From the NCBI RefSeq assembly GCF_004834005.1, contig NZ_STFF01000005.1:310001-374000 (forward strand): 64,000 bases of DNA, read 5' to 3'. Origin of the DNA: Niastella caeni (GTDB taxonomy: Bacteria > Bacteroidota > Bacteroidia > Chitinophagales > Chitinophagaceae). Shown piece by piece: positions 52,006 to 60,821 of the stretch. How positions within the stretch are numbered: position 1 is the first letter of the stretch; each line of letters begins with the position of its first letter. A program made the translations under genes and the position numbers. The notes under the pieces were generated by a model. The model was not told where the DNA came from, did not search any database, and was given only the letters and a program-made list of their open reading frames with translations.

Positions 52006-53136
52006 ATGTTATATAAAAGAATGCCTATAGAGAAGGAATCGCCTGAGGAAAAAGGGGCCGATGCCATTTTGTATAACCTTGCTGAAAGCTCTGTATCCGA
52101 CCTCACCTTTGGTGAGCTGAATGTTCAACTGGAGCAGTTGAAACTCGAATACATTCCCCATCGTGGTAATGAGGCTCTCCGCCAAATGATAGCTGCTGAT
52201 GCAGGCGGTTTGCACAGGGACCAGGTATTATTGACCAATGGAGCGGCAGCCGCATTGTTTATCATTAATACGGCCTTGCTTACTCCGCAGGACCATTTGA
52301 TTGTGGTTCGACCCAATTATGCTACTAATATTGAAGTACCGGTAACCATTGGCTGCGCCATCAGCTACATCGACTTGCACCTGGAAGAAAACTGGCGTAT
52401 TAATGTGCAGGCGATAGAAGCGGCGATAACACCGGCCACCCGGCTCATTAGTATAACAACTCCGCATAACCCTACCGGCATGACCGTGACGCCGCAAGAG
52501 CTACAGGCATTGATAACCATAGCTGAAAAACAACATATTTACCTGTTAGTAGACGAAACCTACCGCGATATCTGTTTTAAAACTACCTATCAGGTAGTAG
52601 CGTCAATGAGTAAGCAAGTTATCAGTGTGTCATCGTTATCAAAAGCCTACGGCCTGCCGGGATTAAGAATGGGCTGGCTCATAACGCAGGACGAAGGTTT
52701 GATGGAACAATTTCTGGCAGCCAAGGAAATGATGTATGTCAGCAATTCGGCGCTCGACGAAGAAGTGGCGTTGGCATTTTACCGGCAGAAGGAAAAGTTT
52801 GCGGTTACGATCAATCAAAAAGCATTGGAGAACTTTCACCTTCTGACTGCCTGGCTGCAGCAGGAAACCAGCCTGGAATATGTATTGCCGCAAGGCGGCG
52901 TAGTTTGTTTTCCCCGGTTCAAACATCCCGAAACAATTGATACCGGTCGGTTTTATGAAATCCTTTTACATAAGCATAAAACCATGGTTGGCGCCGGTCA
53001 TTGGTTTGCCATGCCCGATTGGTATATGCGCATAGGCTTTGGCTGGCTCAATAAAGCAGCTTTTGAAAAGGGCTTGCAATGTGTTAGTAAGGCAATTCAC
53101 TCCAGCACCAAGACACCAAACGCCGAAGGAATATGA
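52006..53136 (+). CDS. Class I/II pyridoxal-phosphate aminotransferase
   Basis: A 376-residue fold-type I enzyme. The PLP lysine is Lys213 in SSLSKAYGLPGLRMGWL, with the upstream TPHNPTGM, LLVDETYRDI and TNGAAAALFI blocks. Relatives act as amino-acid aminotransferases or cysteine-S-conjugate/kynurenine-type enzymes. The substrate is not evident from sequence, and the operon partners give no clue. Its 3' end overlaps that of the converging CBM9-like gene by 40 bases. Confidence 0.88.
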   Translation: MLYKRMPIEKESPEEKGADAILYNLAESSVSDLTFGELNVQLEQLKLEYIPHRGNEALRQMIAADAGGLHRDQVLLTNGAAAALFIINTALLTPQDHLIVVRPNYATNIEVPVTIGCAISYIDLHLEENWRINVQAIEAAITPATRLISITTPHNPTGMTVTPQELQALITIAEKQHIYLLVDETYRDICFKTTYQVVASMSKQVISVSSLSKAYGLPGLRMGWLITQDEGLMEQFLAAKEMMYVSNSALDEEVALAFYRQKEKFAVTINQKALENFHLLTAWLQQETSLEYVLPQGGVVCFPRFKHPETIDTGRFYEILLHKHKTMVGAGHWFAMPDWYMRIGFGWLNKAAFEKGLQCVSKAIHSSTKTPNAEGI

Positions 53137-53795
53137 AAATCGGGTTTTGCCGAATTTGGCTTTAGCCAACTGATCCAGCGTAACCCTGCTTTTCCCTCAC
53201 GAAGATTGTTACGTTCAGCTCTGAACAATCCTGCCAGTATGCGATTGTTGCGCAACAGGCCCAGTTCTTTTAATGATTGTATGCTGATGGCTACTTCAAC
53301 AATATACCCATCCTTAATAGCCGAGGTTTTTATAATTAATTGTTCGTTGGGCCATTTCCAGGAATAATCCATTTTTCGATAATACGATGCCCGGTAATCC
53401 AACACCCGGCCTGTAGCATCCATTTCAAGACAGTAATAGGGTGTCATGGTTGAATCGGGGGTCATGAATATTTCTACCCGGTCGCATGCACCTACTTCTA
53501 ACTTATCATTTTTGTTCACCAGGGTGATCACTGAATCGTCTTTTACCTGGTATAAACAATACAACCAATCTCCATCCCACAAGGCAGCAAATGAGGTGAC
53601 CGGCGCTTTTTCAACTTCCCAGGGAAAAGAAAAATCAGTAAGCTGGTTTGCCTTGTTCCAGTCGGGACTATCTCCCTTGCCTGTAATTTTCATTTTATTC
53701 CCGGGAACTCGTTTAACGAAATAGGTTTGAGCGGAAGCAAATTGCATGCTGCCGAAAAATATGGCCATTAACACGATAGGAACCGATGATCTCAT
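53097..53795 (-). CDS. Secreted carbohydrate-binding (CBM9/DOMON-like) protein
   Basis: A 232-residue protein with a signal peptide (about residues 1-22, ending SAQ). The mature domain looks like the CBM9-like/DOMON sandwich often fused to sugar enzymes: GDSPDWNKANQLTDFSFPWEVEKAP, LWDGDWLYCLYQVKDDS, CDRVEIFMTPDS and YCLEMDATGRVLDYRASYY. The final strand IPSAFGVLVLE ends the protein. It lies downstream of the PQQ dehydrogenase on the same strand, 36 bases after it, so the two are probably co-transcribed. Confidence 0.78.
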   Translation of the reverse strand: MRSSVPIVLMAIFFGSMQFASAQTYFVKRVPGNKMKITGKGDSPDWNKANQLTDFSFPWEVEKAPVTSFAALWDGDWLYCLYQVKDDSVITLVNKNDKLEVGACDRVEIFMTPDSTMTPYYCLEMDATGRVLDYRASYYRKMDYSWKWPNEQLIIKTSAIKDGYIVEVAISIQSLKELGLLRNNRILAGLFRAERNNLREGKAGLRWISWLKPNSAKPDFHIPSAFGVLVLE

Positions 53796-53831
53796 GGCGT
53801 GTAAAATAGATAAAGGTATTGTTATTATAAA

Positions 53832-55643
53832 CTAATTGCCAGTATGGCTGCTAACCATTGTAGACCCATTACCGGATGCATTTCTTATTTTCGTTACTTC
53901 GGCAGAAGAAACCAGCCGGCTTTCATTATTGAATCTTTTATTGATATAAGTGGCAATGGATGCAATGGCATGGTCATCTAAAAATCCGCCATGTGCAGGC
54001 ATTACGCCATTAAAAGTTTTCCCATTCACTTTAATTTCTCCCTGTAGTCCATTGAGTATTACCTTGATCAATTGTTCTTTATTGCCCACGATCCAGTTGG
54101 AGCCAACAAGCGGCGGATAACGATTATTATCGCCTTTCCCATCGCGCTGGTGGCATGTGGCGCAATAACTGTTGTATAAAACCAGTCCATTCATTTCGCC
54201 GCCCATGCCCAGGTTATCTTTCACTTCGTCTGGCGTTTTAATATAGGTGCGTTCTTTACGCTTTTCCATGGCCGCCAGTTGTGCGGCGCCAAATTGTTTT
54301 TTATCGCCTTTATACATAACGCGCCAGATTCTTCCCTTGTTAGATTCTGAAATATACAGCGAGCCATCTGGTCCCATAGCCAGCCCCATGGGCCGGTAAC
54401 GCGCATCGCTGGTGTTGAACACCGTATCTACGCCGGTAAAGCCGTCTGCAAAAACCTCCCACGAGTTGGTAGCTTTTCCATTTACAAAGGGAACAAAACA
54501 TACAATATACCCGGCTTGCGGATAGGGCGAGCGGTCGGTAGAACCATGAAAAGCGACAAAAGCGCCCTGTTTGTACCGTTCGGGAAACTGATCTCCTTTA
54601 TAGAACAGCAGGTCCATAGGCGCCCAATGACCGGGGAAACCCATTGCCGGTACATCGAATTGGGCTGCCCGGCCAATAGTTTTACCATCGCCGCCATAAC
54701 CGGGTTGTAACACATTTTTGCCCAACATATGATCATAGTACGCATACGGCCAGCCGAAATTTGAATTTTCGGTGACTTTTAATAAAGGTTCAGAAGGAAG
54801 CACCGCTGCCTGCCAGGCTGAATATACCTGCGGATAGCGGGTGTGAAAATTATCCATGCCGTTCATGGCAACGTACAAGCAATCGTCCATGGGGTTCCAG
54901 TCGATGGCTAAAACGCTTCTGATTCCGGTGGCATATTTATAACCGTCTTTCTGCGTTTGCCCTTTTTTGTCGGCATCAAACCGCCAGATGCCGGCGTACT
55001 TTTCGAGGTCGGGTGCCGGGTCAAGTCCCTTGCCACCGGGAATACCGGCCGGACCGGCAACTTTAATATCCTGCGCTGCGTCGGTTGGCGCGCCAAATGG
55101 TACGTACATATGGCCTTTGCTGTCAAATGCAAACGGTTTGGCGGTATGCCAGTGCTTTCTCAGCTCTTCATCGTCGTCAATTACAATAATTTCTGTTTTG
55201 CTACTGGGCGCCAGCTCGCCGGGTTGCAGTTTGTTTCTAAAAATTTGTTTTACGGTAGAAGTATACAGGTAACCATTATGAACGGCCATGCCGGCCGGTA
55301 AGCCGCCTTCATCCTTATAATCGCCAAAATAAGTAATGATGTCGGCCTTACCATCGTTGTTGGCATCCCTGAGCCCTACTGTTCCCCCACGGCCATGCAT
55401 AATGTCGTTGTAGGTTAATTTAACATATATATCGCCGTTGGTATTTACCGTGAGATGCCTGGCCCGGCCAAGGCTGTCGGCGACAACCACTGCCTCAAAG
55501 TTTCCTGGTAAAAAAAGCCCGCCATTATCCGGATCGCCTGGAGGTAAAGGGGATGTTTGTTGTTGGGTGTTGCAGGAAGCCAGTAATATACACATGCAAA
55601 ACAAATAGCTCGTCCAATAACGGCGAATGACTAATAAGGGCAT
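53832..55643 (-). CDS. PQQ-dependent sugar dehydrogenase-like lipoprotein with C-terminal cytochrome c
   Basis: A 603-residue lipoprotein with Cys24 in LASC. Residues about 45-440 form a six-bladed soluble-glucose-dehydrogenase-type propeller (NFGWPYAYYD, FAFHGSTDRSPYPQAGYIV, YRPMGLAMGPDGSLYISE). Residues about 475-575 are a cytochrome c domain with the heme site CATCH (Cys494, Cys497, His498) and a probable Met ligand in GVMPAHGGF. The enzyme should oxidise a sugar or other alcohol and pass electrons to the attached heme. The CBM9-like gene follows it. The substrate is unknown. Confidence 0.87.
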   Translation of the reverse strand: MPLLVIRRYWTSYLFCMCILLASCNTQQQTSPLPPGDPDNGGLFLPGNFEAVVVADSLGRARHLTVNTNGDIYVKLTYNDIMHGRGGTVGLRDANNDGKADIITYFGDYKDEGGLPAGMAVHNGYLYTSTVKQIFRNKLQPGELAPSSKTEIIVIDDDEELRKHWHTAKPFAFDSKGHMYVPFGAPTDAAQDIKVAGPAGIPGGKGLDPAPDLEKYAGIWRFDADKKGQTQKDGYKYATGIRSVLAIDWNPMDDCLYVAMNGMDNFHTRYPQVYSAWQAAVLPSEPLLKVTENSNFGWPYAYYDHMLGKNVLQPGYGGDGKTIGRAAQFDVPAMGFPGHWAPMDLLFYKGDQFPERYKQGAFVAFHGSTDRSPYPQAGYIVCFVPFVNGKATNSWEVFADGFTGVDTVFNTSDARYRPMGLAMGPDGSLYISESNKGRIWRVMYKGDKKQFGAAQLAAMEKRKERTYIKTPDEVKDNLGMGGEMNGLVLYNSYCATCHQRDGKGDNNRYPPLVGSNWIVGNKEQLIKVILNGLQGEIKVNGKTFNGVMPAHGGFLDDHAIASIATYINKRFNNESRLVSSAEVTKIRNASGNGSTMVSSHTGN

Positions 55644-55721
55644 AGCCTTTAGTTTAATGAATAAAAACTTACCTGATCAGTATTACAAGAGGTTTTCGCG
55701 TACTACAGGAAGCTAAAGGCA

Positions 55722-55765
55722 GTTTATGGTTTGATGTTTATAGTTTGAGGTCATAAACCATAAAC
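55722..55765. repeat. Inverted repeat GTTTATGGTTT / AAACCATAAAC
   Basis: Perfect eleven-base arms (55722-55732 with 55755-55765) around a spacer that itself repeats GTTTATAGTTTG. It is an A/T-rich low-complexity hairpin between the divergent PQQ dehydrogenase and ACP-like genes. No gene lies in 55644-55944. Confidence 0.7.
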
Positions 55766-55944
55766 AAGAAATACCAAAAATGAGATCCTCTTCCTGTTAC
55801 AAAACGAGGCAGGTTGTTAAGTGTATTGGGAAATTAAATTTATAAAAAATTTCTTCCAGTCCTTTAAGACGGGGTCTTATTTTTTTATCTTTATTATATT
55901 GACCTTAGAAATATAGCAGCACCCTTAACAACCAAAACCTCTTT

Positions 55945-56646
55945 ATGGGGCTCGATACCGTAGAATTAGTGGTAAATGTTGAAAAAGCATTCGGCATTAC
56001 CATTCCCGACCGCGAAGCTGAAAAAATAATCACCGTAGGCGACTTTCATGCAGTTGTATGGCGCTACGTGCAGGGCCGGCAGAGCATGAGATGCAAATCG
56101 CAGCAACTGTATTATAAGCTCCGCCATGCACTCATTCATACATTTAAGGTAGAGCGGAATGACATTCAGTTGAGTGCTTCGTTGAATGAGATCTTCCCGC
56201 AAACAAACAGGCGTTTATTGTATCGAAAACTGGAAAGGGAACTGCAGTTAAAATTGCCGCAACTGGTGCTGCCCGCCACCTGGGCCAATGCATTAAATAT
56301 TGCTGGAATAATATTAATTCCCGGGATGCTCGTGTGGTCGCTGGTATTGGTTAAGCTGTATGATTACACCAGTTGGTTGTACCTGCTTCCTGTGCTGGGT
56401 ATAATTGGAACAATATTCTTATCAAATATCCTCGATCCGGTGCGCACCGTATTTAACCCCGAAACCGTAAAAGCATTCACGCAATTGGTTTTATCGCAGA
56501 ATTATGCCACCCTTATTCAGGAAACCGGCACCAACCAAAAAGAAGTGGAGATGGTTATTAATCATCTGATCGCTGATAAATCTGGTCTTGAACTGCATGA
56601 AATTACCCCCGAGAAGAGTATCACGAACGATCTGGGGATGAATTAA
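55945..56646 (+). CDS. Acyl-carrier-protein-like membrane protein lacking the modified serine
   Basis: A 233-residue protein that begins directly at an ACP-type helix II: MGLDTVELVVNVEKAFGITIPDREAEKIITVGDFHAVV. In acyl carrier proteins this block reads GxDS, with the Ser bearing phosphopantetheine; here Thr5 replaces it and helix I is missing. Two membrane spans follow (about residues 110-130 and 138-158), then a helical tail. No earlier in-frame start exists, since a TAG lies about 13 codons upstream. The protein is probably not a carrier but uses the fold for contacts. Single gene, unknown role. Confidence 0.7.
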   Translation: MGLDTVELVVNVEKAFGITIPDREAEKIITVGDFHAVVWRYVQGRQSMRCKSQQLYYKLRHALIHTFKVERNDIQLSASLNEIFPQTNRRLLYRKLERELQLKLPQLVLPATWANALNIAGIILIPGMLVWSLVLVKLYDYTSWLYLLPVLGIIGTIFLSNILDPVRTVFNPETVKAFTQLVLSQNYATLIQETGTNQKEVEMVINHLIADKSGLELHEITPEKSITNDLGMN

Positions 56647-56752
56647 ATCTATTTTTGCTTTGGTGAAGCCATATTAATGGTATTGCAATCTGGTTTAAAC
56701 AAAATTGCCACCAGGTTGGTTATTGTTATTTTAAAACATTAATAATTCAACT

Positions 56753-57262
56753 ATGAATGATGTTGCCGTAACACACCCGGTACAGGAACTGTTTATTAAA
56801 ATGGCCGTAGCTGCCTGGGATACACATTTTGTTCGCGCCGACAAATTGTTTGCCGAGCTTTCAGATGAACAATTAGCTACGGAAACAGCTCCGGGTAGAA
56901 ATACCGGTATTTACCTTTTAGGACACCTTGTGGCTGTAACTGATGGCATGTTGCCGTTATTGGGATTTGGCGAGAAATTATACCCGCATCTGGAAAAAAT
57001 ATTTCTAACAAGTCCTGATAAATCAGGATTGGAAATGCCCACTGTTCCCGAATTAAGAAAATATTGGAAAGAAGTAAACGCAGCATTGTCGGCTGGCATA
57101 GCCAAAACAACACCCGATGAATGGTTCAGGAAACATACTGCAGTATCAGCTGAAGATTTTGCCAGGGAACCGCACCGCAACAAACTAAACGTTCTTATTA
57201 ACAGAACCAATCACCAGAGCTACCACCTGGGCCAGCTTATTTATCTTAAACCTGGAAAATAG
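56753..57262 (+). CDS. DinB-family protein
   Basis: A 169-residue four-helix-bundle protein. The predicted metal-site His residues are in YLLGHLVAVTD and in TNHQSYHLGQLIYLK, as in the DinB/YfiT-like group. It is not closely similar to the DinB gene at 51478. It may act in thiol chemistry or stress response; no substrate can be named. The gene stands alone with the pirin gene 77 bases downstream. Confidence 0.82.
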   Translation: MNDVAVTHPVQELFIKMAVAAWDTHFVRADKLFAELSDEQLATETAPGRNTGIYLLGHLVAVTDGMLPLLGFGEKLYPHLEKIFLTSPDKSGLEMPTVPELRKYWKEVNAALSAGIAKTTPDEWFRKHTAVSAEDFAREPHRNKLNVLINRTNHQSYHLGQLIYLKPGK

Positions 57263-57339
57263 GTAACTTCTACCATACAATTTTATTTTTATTTGTGTAG
57301 TGCTTTTTCTTACCAGGCTGTTTATAATAAAATAATGCG

Positions 57340-58194
57340 ATGAAAAAGAAGATCGATCATATCCTGTATGCCCGCGAAAAAAAGATCACCGATGAAGATG
57401 TTATAAGGCAACCATTGCCGCACATGGATTTTCGGTTTGCCAACCCGTTTATTGTTATACACCATGGCGGTCCCACCCGGTACAAGGCCGGTCAGCAGTC
57501 AAGGCTGCACCCGCATCCGCACCGGGGGTTTAGTCCTTATACATTCATGTTGCAGGGAGAAGGTTTTCACCGGGATAATGCAGGAAATGATGAGATCATA
57601 AAAGCTGGTGGCGTACAATGGATGTTTGCCGGCAGAGGCATTTTGCACAGCGAAGGACCAACAAAAGAATTGCTGCAGGCGGGAGGCGTTCAGGAATTCA
57701 TTCAACTTTGGATAAATGCACCCCGGGCAAACAAATGGGACCAACCTTTTTACCAATCTGCATCTGCTGAACGGTTGCCAAAGGTTATTGATCAGGAGGG
57801 CGTTCAATTCAGATTGGCCAGTGGAGATTATAACGAACAAACCGGGCCCATTCAAAATTTTACCCCCGTTATTTCAATGATTGGCGAAATAGCCGGTGGT
57901 AAGGGAATTGAATTATTGGCTACCCCTGATTATTGGACATTGTTGTATGTGATAAAAGGAACAATTGTGGTGAATGATCAACCGGTTGAAATGCACAACC
58001 TGGTAGTGTTTGATAAAGCAGGGTCTTCTATTTCTGTAACTGCCTCCGACGATGCGCAGGTTTTATTTTTAAGCGCAGAACCAATTGATGAACCGGTAGC
58101 CGCCAAAGACAATTTTGTAATGAACACCGCTGAGGAAGTAGAGCAGGCAATGAGCGATTATAAAAATGGATTGTTCGGAAGTTTAAGCTATTAA
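57340..58194 (+). CDS. Pirin-family protein
   Basis: A 284-residue bicupin. The iron site of pirins is in the first cupin: HPHPHRGFSPYTFML together with the later His-containing GRGILHSE. The second cupin spans about residues 170-270 (WTLLYVIKGTIVVNDQPVEMHNLVVFDK). Some pirins have quercetinase activity and others modulate transcription; neither can be assigned. Its terminator follows 20 bases after the stop. Confidence 0.87.
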   Translation: MKKKIDHILYAREKKITDEDVIRQPLPHMDFRFANPFIVIHHGGPTRYKAGQQSRLHPHPHRGFSPYTFMLQGEGFHRDNAGNDEIIKAGGVQWMFAGRGILHSEGPTKELLQAGGVQEFIQLWINAPRANKWDQPFYQSASAERLPKVIDQEGVQFRLASGDYNEQTGPIQNFTPVISMIGEIAGGKGIELLATPDYWTLLYVIKGTIVVNDQPVEMHNLVVFDKAGSSISVTASDDAQVLFLSAEPIDEPVAAKDNFVMNTAEEVEQAMSDYKNGLFGSLSY

Positions 58195-58210
58195 TACAAT
58201 TGCTACTTAT

Positions 58211-58246
58211 AAAAAAAGTCCCCCGAAGCATCGAGGGGACTTTTTA
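58211..58246. terminator. Bidirectional terminator
   Basis: AGTCCCC/GGGGACT (58217-58223 with 58235-58241) with an A7 run on the left and T5 on the right. It separates the pirin gene from the converging lipoprotein gene. Confidence 0.85.
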
Positions 58247-58268
58247 TTAGAAACAATAGTCAATTTCA

Positions 58269-59540
58269 TTAATCATAGTCCGACAACCGTACGGCAAACA
58301 CGCAGCGATTATCTTCCCCATATTTTGACGTTTCATACTCTGTTAAGTTCCACAAATAACCGGTGGCTGGTTCAAGGTACAGGTCTTCGGTGCCATGCGG
58401 CCAACGGTATCGTACGCCGGCTGCAGCGCCATCGTTATACCGGGTCAATCTGGCGGTAGAACCCTCATAGCTGGTATTACCCGTTGTAGTCATAAAGGTT
58501 TTTGTTCCTGCACGGTAAACGCCCTGAATGCCATGTACATTCGTATTGTCGTTATCGATGGGAGTAATTACTTCAGGTTGCGGACTGGTAACAATTTGTC
58601 CGGAAGCATTCAAATGAAAGCCATACACTTTTGGTACGGTGGTGCTGCCAGCTTCTACGTACTGACCGGTCCAAAGCATTTTGTCGGAAGAAGTAGCGCC
58701 TGAACCCAGTTCGATGCAAGAGAAGGGCGAAGCATTGGTGATCTTATAATACCCGCTTTGCGGCAAAATATAAGCATAGTTGAATGCCTTCAGGCTTCCA
58801 TCTGTTTCTTTACCGATCCGTTCATCCGTATCGCCAGTGGATGCTGAGATAAATTTGGAAAGATCAAATACGCGAATGCCCAGTCGGGTGTCGGCAACAT
58901 AGATCTTGCCGGCATAACACGCTACCCCGCCTGCGTGAATGGTTACTGGTGCATAGGAACCGAGCTGCACATAGGAATTAGTTGCTCTGTATAACTCACT
59001 GTTCGACATGTTAGCCTTGTTTTGCACCAACAAGATGTGCCGGTAAGTAATGTTACTCATGCTGGTAATATCGACCAGGGAAACGCGAACACCCTTGTGT
59101 TGATTAGCTACGCCTTCTATATCATTGGGTCCACAGCCGAACCAGGTAACAAGCAGAAAATTCCTTCCGCTCCAGGTAAAGCCTGTAATGCCCTGTGGAC
59201 GCCATTCAGTGGTTTGCTCATCGCCGCTGTTCCATTTAAAACCTTTAACCTGCCGGTCGCTGGGAATATTGAACCCATACACAGCAGTATAACCACTGCT
59301 GGTGCCAACACGATTAAGGTTTAATTGAGCGGGATTCTTAAAGCCATAAGAAGACAAGCTGTTAACAAAACTGCTTTCGTCGGTATACGTAACCGTTACA
59401 TTGGTAGCAATGGCATTTTCTATTGGGGTTCGGGTTTCTGTGCTTGATGGATCATCAGCAGGCGCAGGCTGGGTTTGTTTCGAGCAGGCATGCAGCATTA
59501 TTGCCGCTGTTGCGGCAAGGCAGTAAATACGTAAACTCAT
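58269..59540 (-). CDS. Lipoprotein of unknown function, propeller-like
   Basis: A 423-residue lipoprotein with Cys19 in LHACSKQ. The mature part is rich in beta strands and has repeated blocks such as GITGFTWSGRNFLLVTWFG, VRVSLVDITS, GGVACYAGKIYVADTRLGIRVFDLSKF and KTFMTTTGNTSYEG, which suggest a beta-propeller that binds rather than cleaves. No enzyme signature was found. The C-terminus (GTEDLYLEPATGYLWNLTEY) is not a T9SS tail. Single gene. Confidence 0.65.
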   Translation of the reverse strand: MSLRIYCLAATAAIMLHACSKQTQPAPADDPSSTETRTPIENAIATNVTVTYTDESSFVNSLSSYGFKNPAQLNLNRVGTSSGYTAVYGFNIPSDRQVKGFKWNSGDEQTTEWRPQGITGFTWSGRNFLLVTWFGCGPNDIEGVANQHKGVRVSLVDITSMSNITYRHILLVQNKANMSNSELYRATNSYVQLGSYAPVTIHAGGVACYAGKIYVADTRLGIRVFDLSKFISASTGDTDERIGKETDGSLKAFNYAYILPQSGYYKITNASPFSCIELGSGATSSDKMLWTGQYVEAGSTTVPKVYGFHLNASGQIVTSPQPEVITPIDNDNTNVHGIQGVYRAGTKTFMTTTGNTSYEGSTARLTRYNDGAAAGVRYRWPHGTEDLYLEPATGYLWNLTEYETSKYGEDNRCVFAVRLSDYD

Positions 59541-59923
59541 AGGATTGTTTTTAGGTTAAGTAAATGTTGTTAAAAGTTTAACAGAAGAAATGATGAGCTC
59601 AAAGCATTTCAAACTTTCATGTTCATAGTTATACAAAATCTATAAAAGTAACAAGAGAACTACCGGTAATGATGCTATGTTTTTTTCACAAAACGCAGTT
59701 ACGCATTGCATCTTCCAGGTATATTAAGTGTATATGAAATTTGCATTGACAATTGATGAAATAAATCGGAGTGCAACAGCAGAAAGCCGCAAGGGAAAAA
59801 ATGCATGATAAAAATACGTAATGGGTTGCTTTCCAGGGCAAAAAATTGGCTATTGTAAAAAACTATGATGTAATCGGGAAGAATTATATTTTTGAAGATT
59901 ATCTAAAGACCCCCGTACTGCAT

Positions 59924-60682
59924 ATGTTTTTTGAGAATAGCTATTATTACTACATTCCCATTGGGCTGCAAGCCATTTGCGTCATTCACTGTATGCGCAA
60001 GGGTAACCAGAACAAATGGATCTGGATTATTGTGTTTTTACCTGTGATAGGAAGCCTGGCATATATTTTTTCAGAAATAATTACCAGGCGGGGAATTGAT
60101 AATGTAACATCGGGCGTGGGATCAGTGTTGAACCCGGGCGGCAGTGTAAGGAAACTGGAGGAGCAATTACGATTTTCAGATACTTTTCATAACCGTATTG
60201 CGCTGGCAGATGCTTACCTGGCAACCGGCCAAACGGATGATGCAATTAATCTGTATGAACAAAGTTTAACCGGCGTTTTTACCGAGAATGAACATGTAAT
60301 TAAACAACTGATCGTTGCCTATTCTAATGTGGGCCGCTATGCAGACATTCTCCCTCTTGCAAAAAAAATATATGCATCACCACAGTTTGCCAAATCGCGG
60401 GTACATGTTTTATATGCCATGGCGCTTGAACAAACCGGAAAAAACGAACTGGCCGAAAAAGAATACAAAACCATGAATGGCCGGTTTGCTTATTTTGAGG
60501 CGCGATATCAGTATTCGCTCTTTTTGTTAAGAGCGGGCCGCGATGATGAAGCAAAGCAGGTGTTAGATAGTATGGTTTACGAAGGCGGACATTTAAGTTC
60601 CCGCGAGCGTAGAGCTAATAATGTTTGGATCGGTAAAGCCAGGGACGAAGTAAGAAAATTAAATACGGTAAATAAGCCGTAG
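59924..60682 (+). CDS. TPR-repeat membrane protein with PLDc_N-like N-terminal spans
   Basis: The ATG at 59924 is preferred to a TTG at 59846; it gives 252 residues. Two membrane segments open the protein (about residues 8-22 and 31-50: KWIWIIVFLPVIGSLAYIF), resembling the PLDc_N two-helix hairpin. The cytosolic part is a short tetratricopeptide array: RIALADAYLATGQTDDAINLYE, LIVAYSNVGRYADILPLAKK and ALEQTGKNELAEKEY. It may be an inner-membrane scaffold. It lies upstream of the SWIM/MoxR operon, but is separated from it by a promoter. Confidence 0.72.
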   Translation: MFFENSYYYYIPIGLQAICVIHCMRKGNQNKWIWIIVFLPVIGSLAYIFSEIITRRGIDNVTSGVGSVLNPGGSVRKLEEQLRFSDTFHNRIALADAYLATGQTDDAINLYEQSLTGVFTENEHVIKQLIVAYSNVGRYADILPLAKKIYASPQFAKSRVHVLYAMALEQTGKNELAEKEYKTMNGRFAYFEARYQYSLFLLRAGRDDEAKQVLDSMVYEGGHLSSRERRANNVWIGKARDEVRKLNTVNKP

Positions 60683-60762
60683 GTAATATTATTCGTTTCC
60701 TACCTTCACTTTATTATTACTATTAAGAACCAGAAAGCCAGGGATCAAGAAAGCGTATCATT

Positions 60763-60798
60763 CCGGAAGTTAACCTTCCGGTGTTAGTCTTATTTTTG
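60763..60798 (+). promoter_or_regulatory. Candidate promoter with overlapping palindrome, SWIM/DUF5691/MoxR operon
   Basis: A perfect palindrome CCGGAAG-TTAAC-CTTCCGG (60763-60781) is followed nine bases later by TATTTTTG (60791-60798), which fits the TAnnTTTG -7 element; no TTG -33 is seen, and the palindrome occupies that position. Start-site distance to the TTG start codon at 60822 is about 17 bases. The hairpin could instead be a weak terminator of the upstream TPR gene. Confidence 0.6.
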
Positions 60799-60821
60799 TA
60801 TTCAATTTAAAATTATTACGC

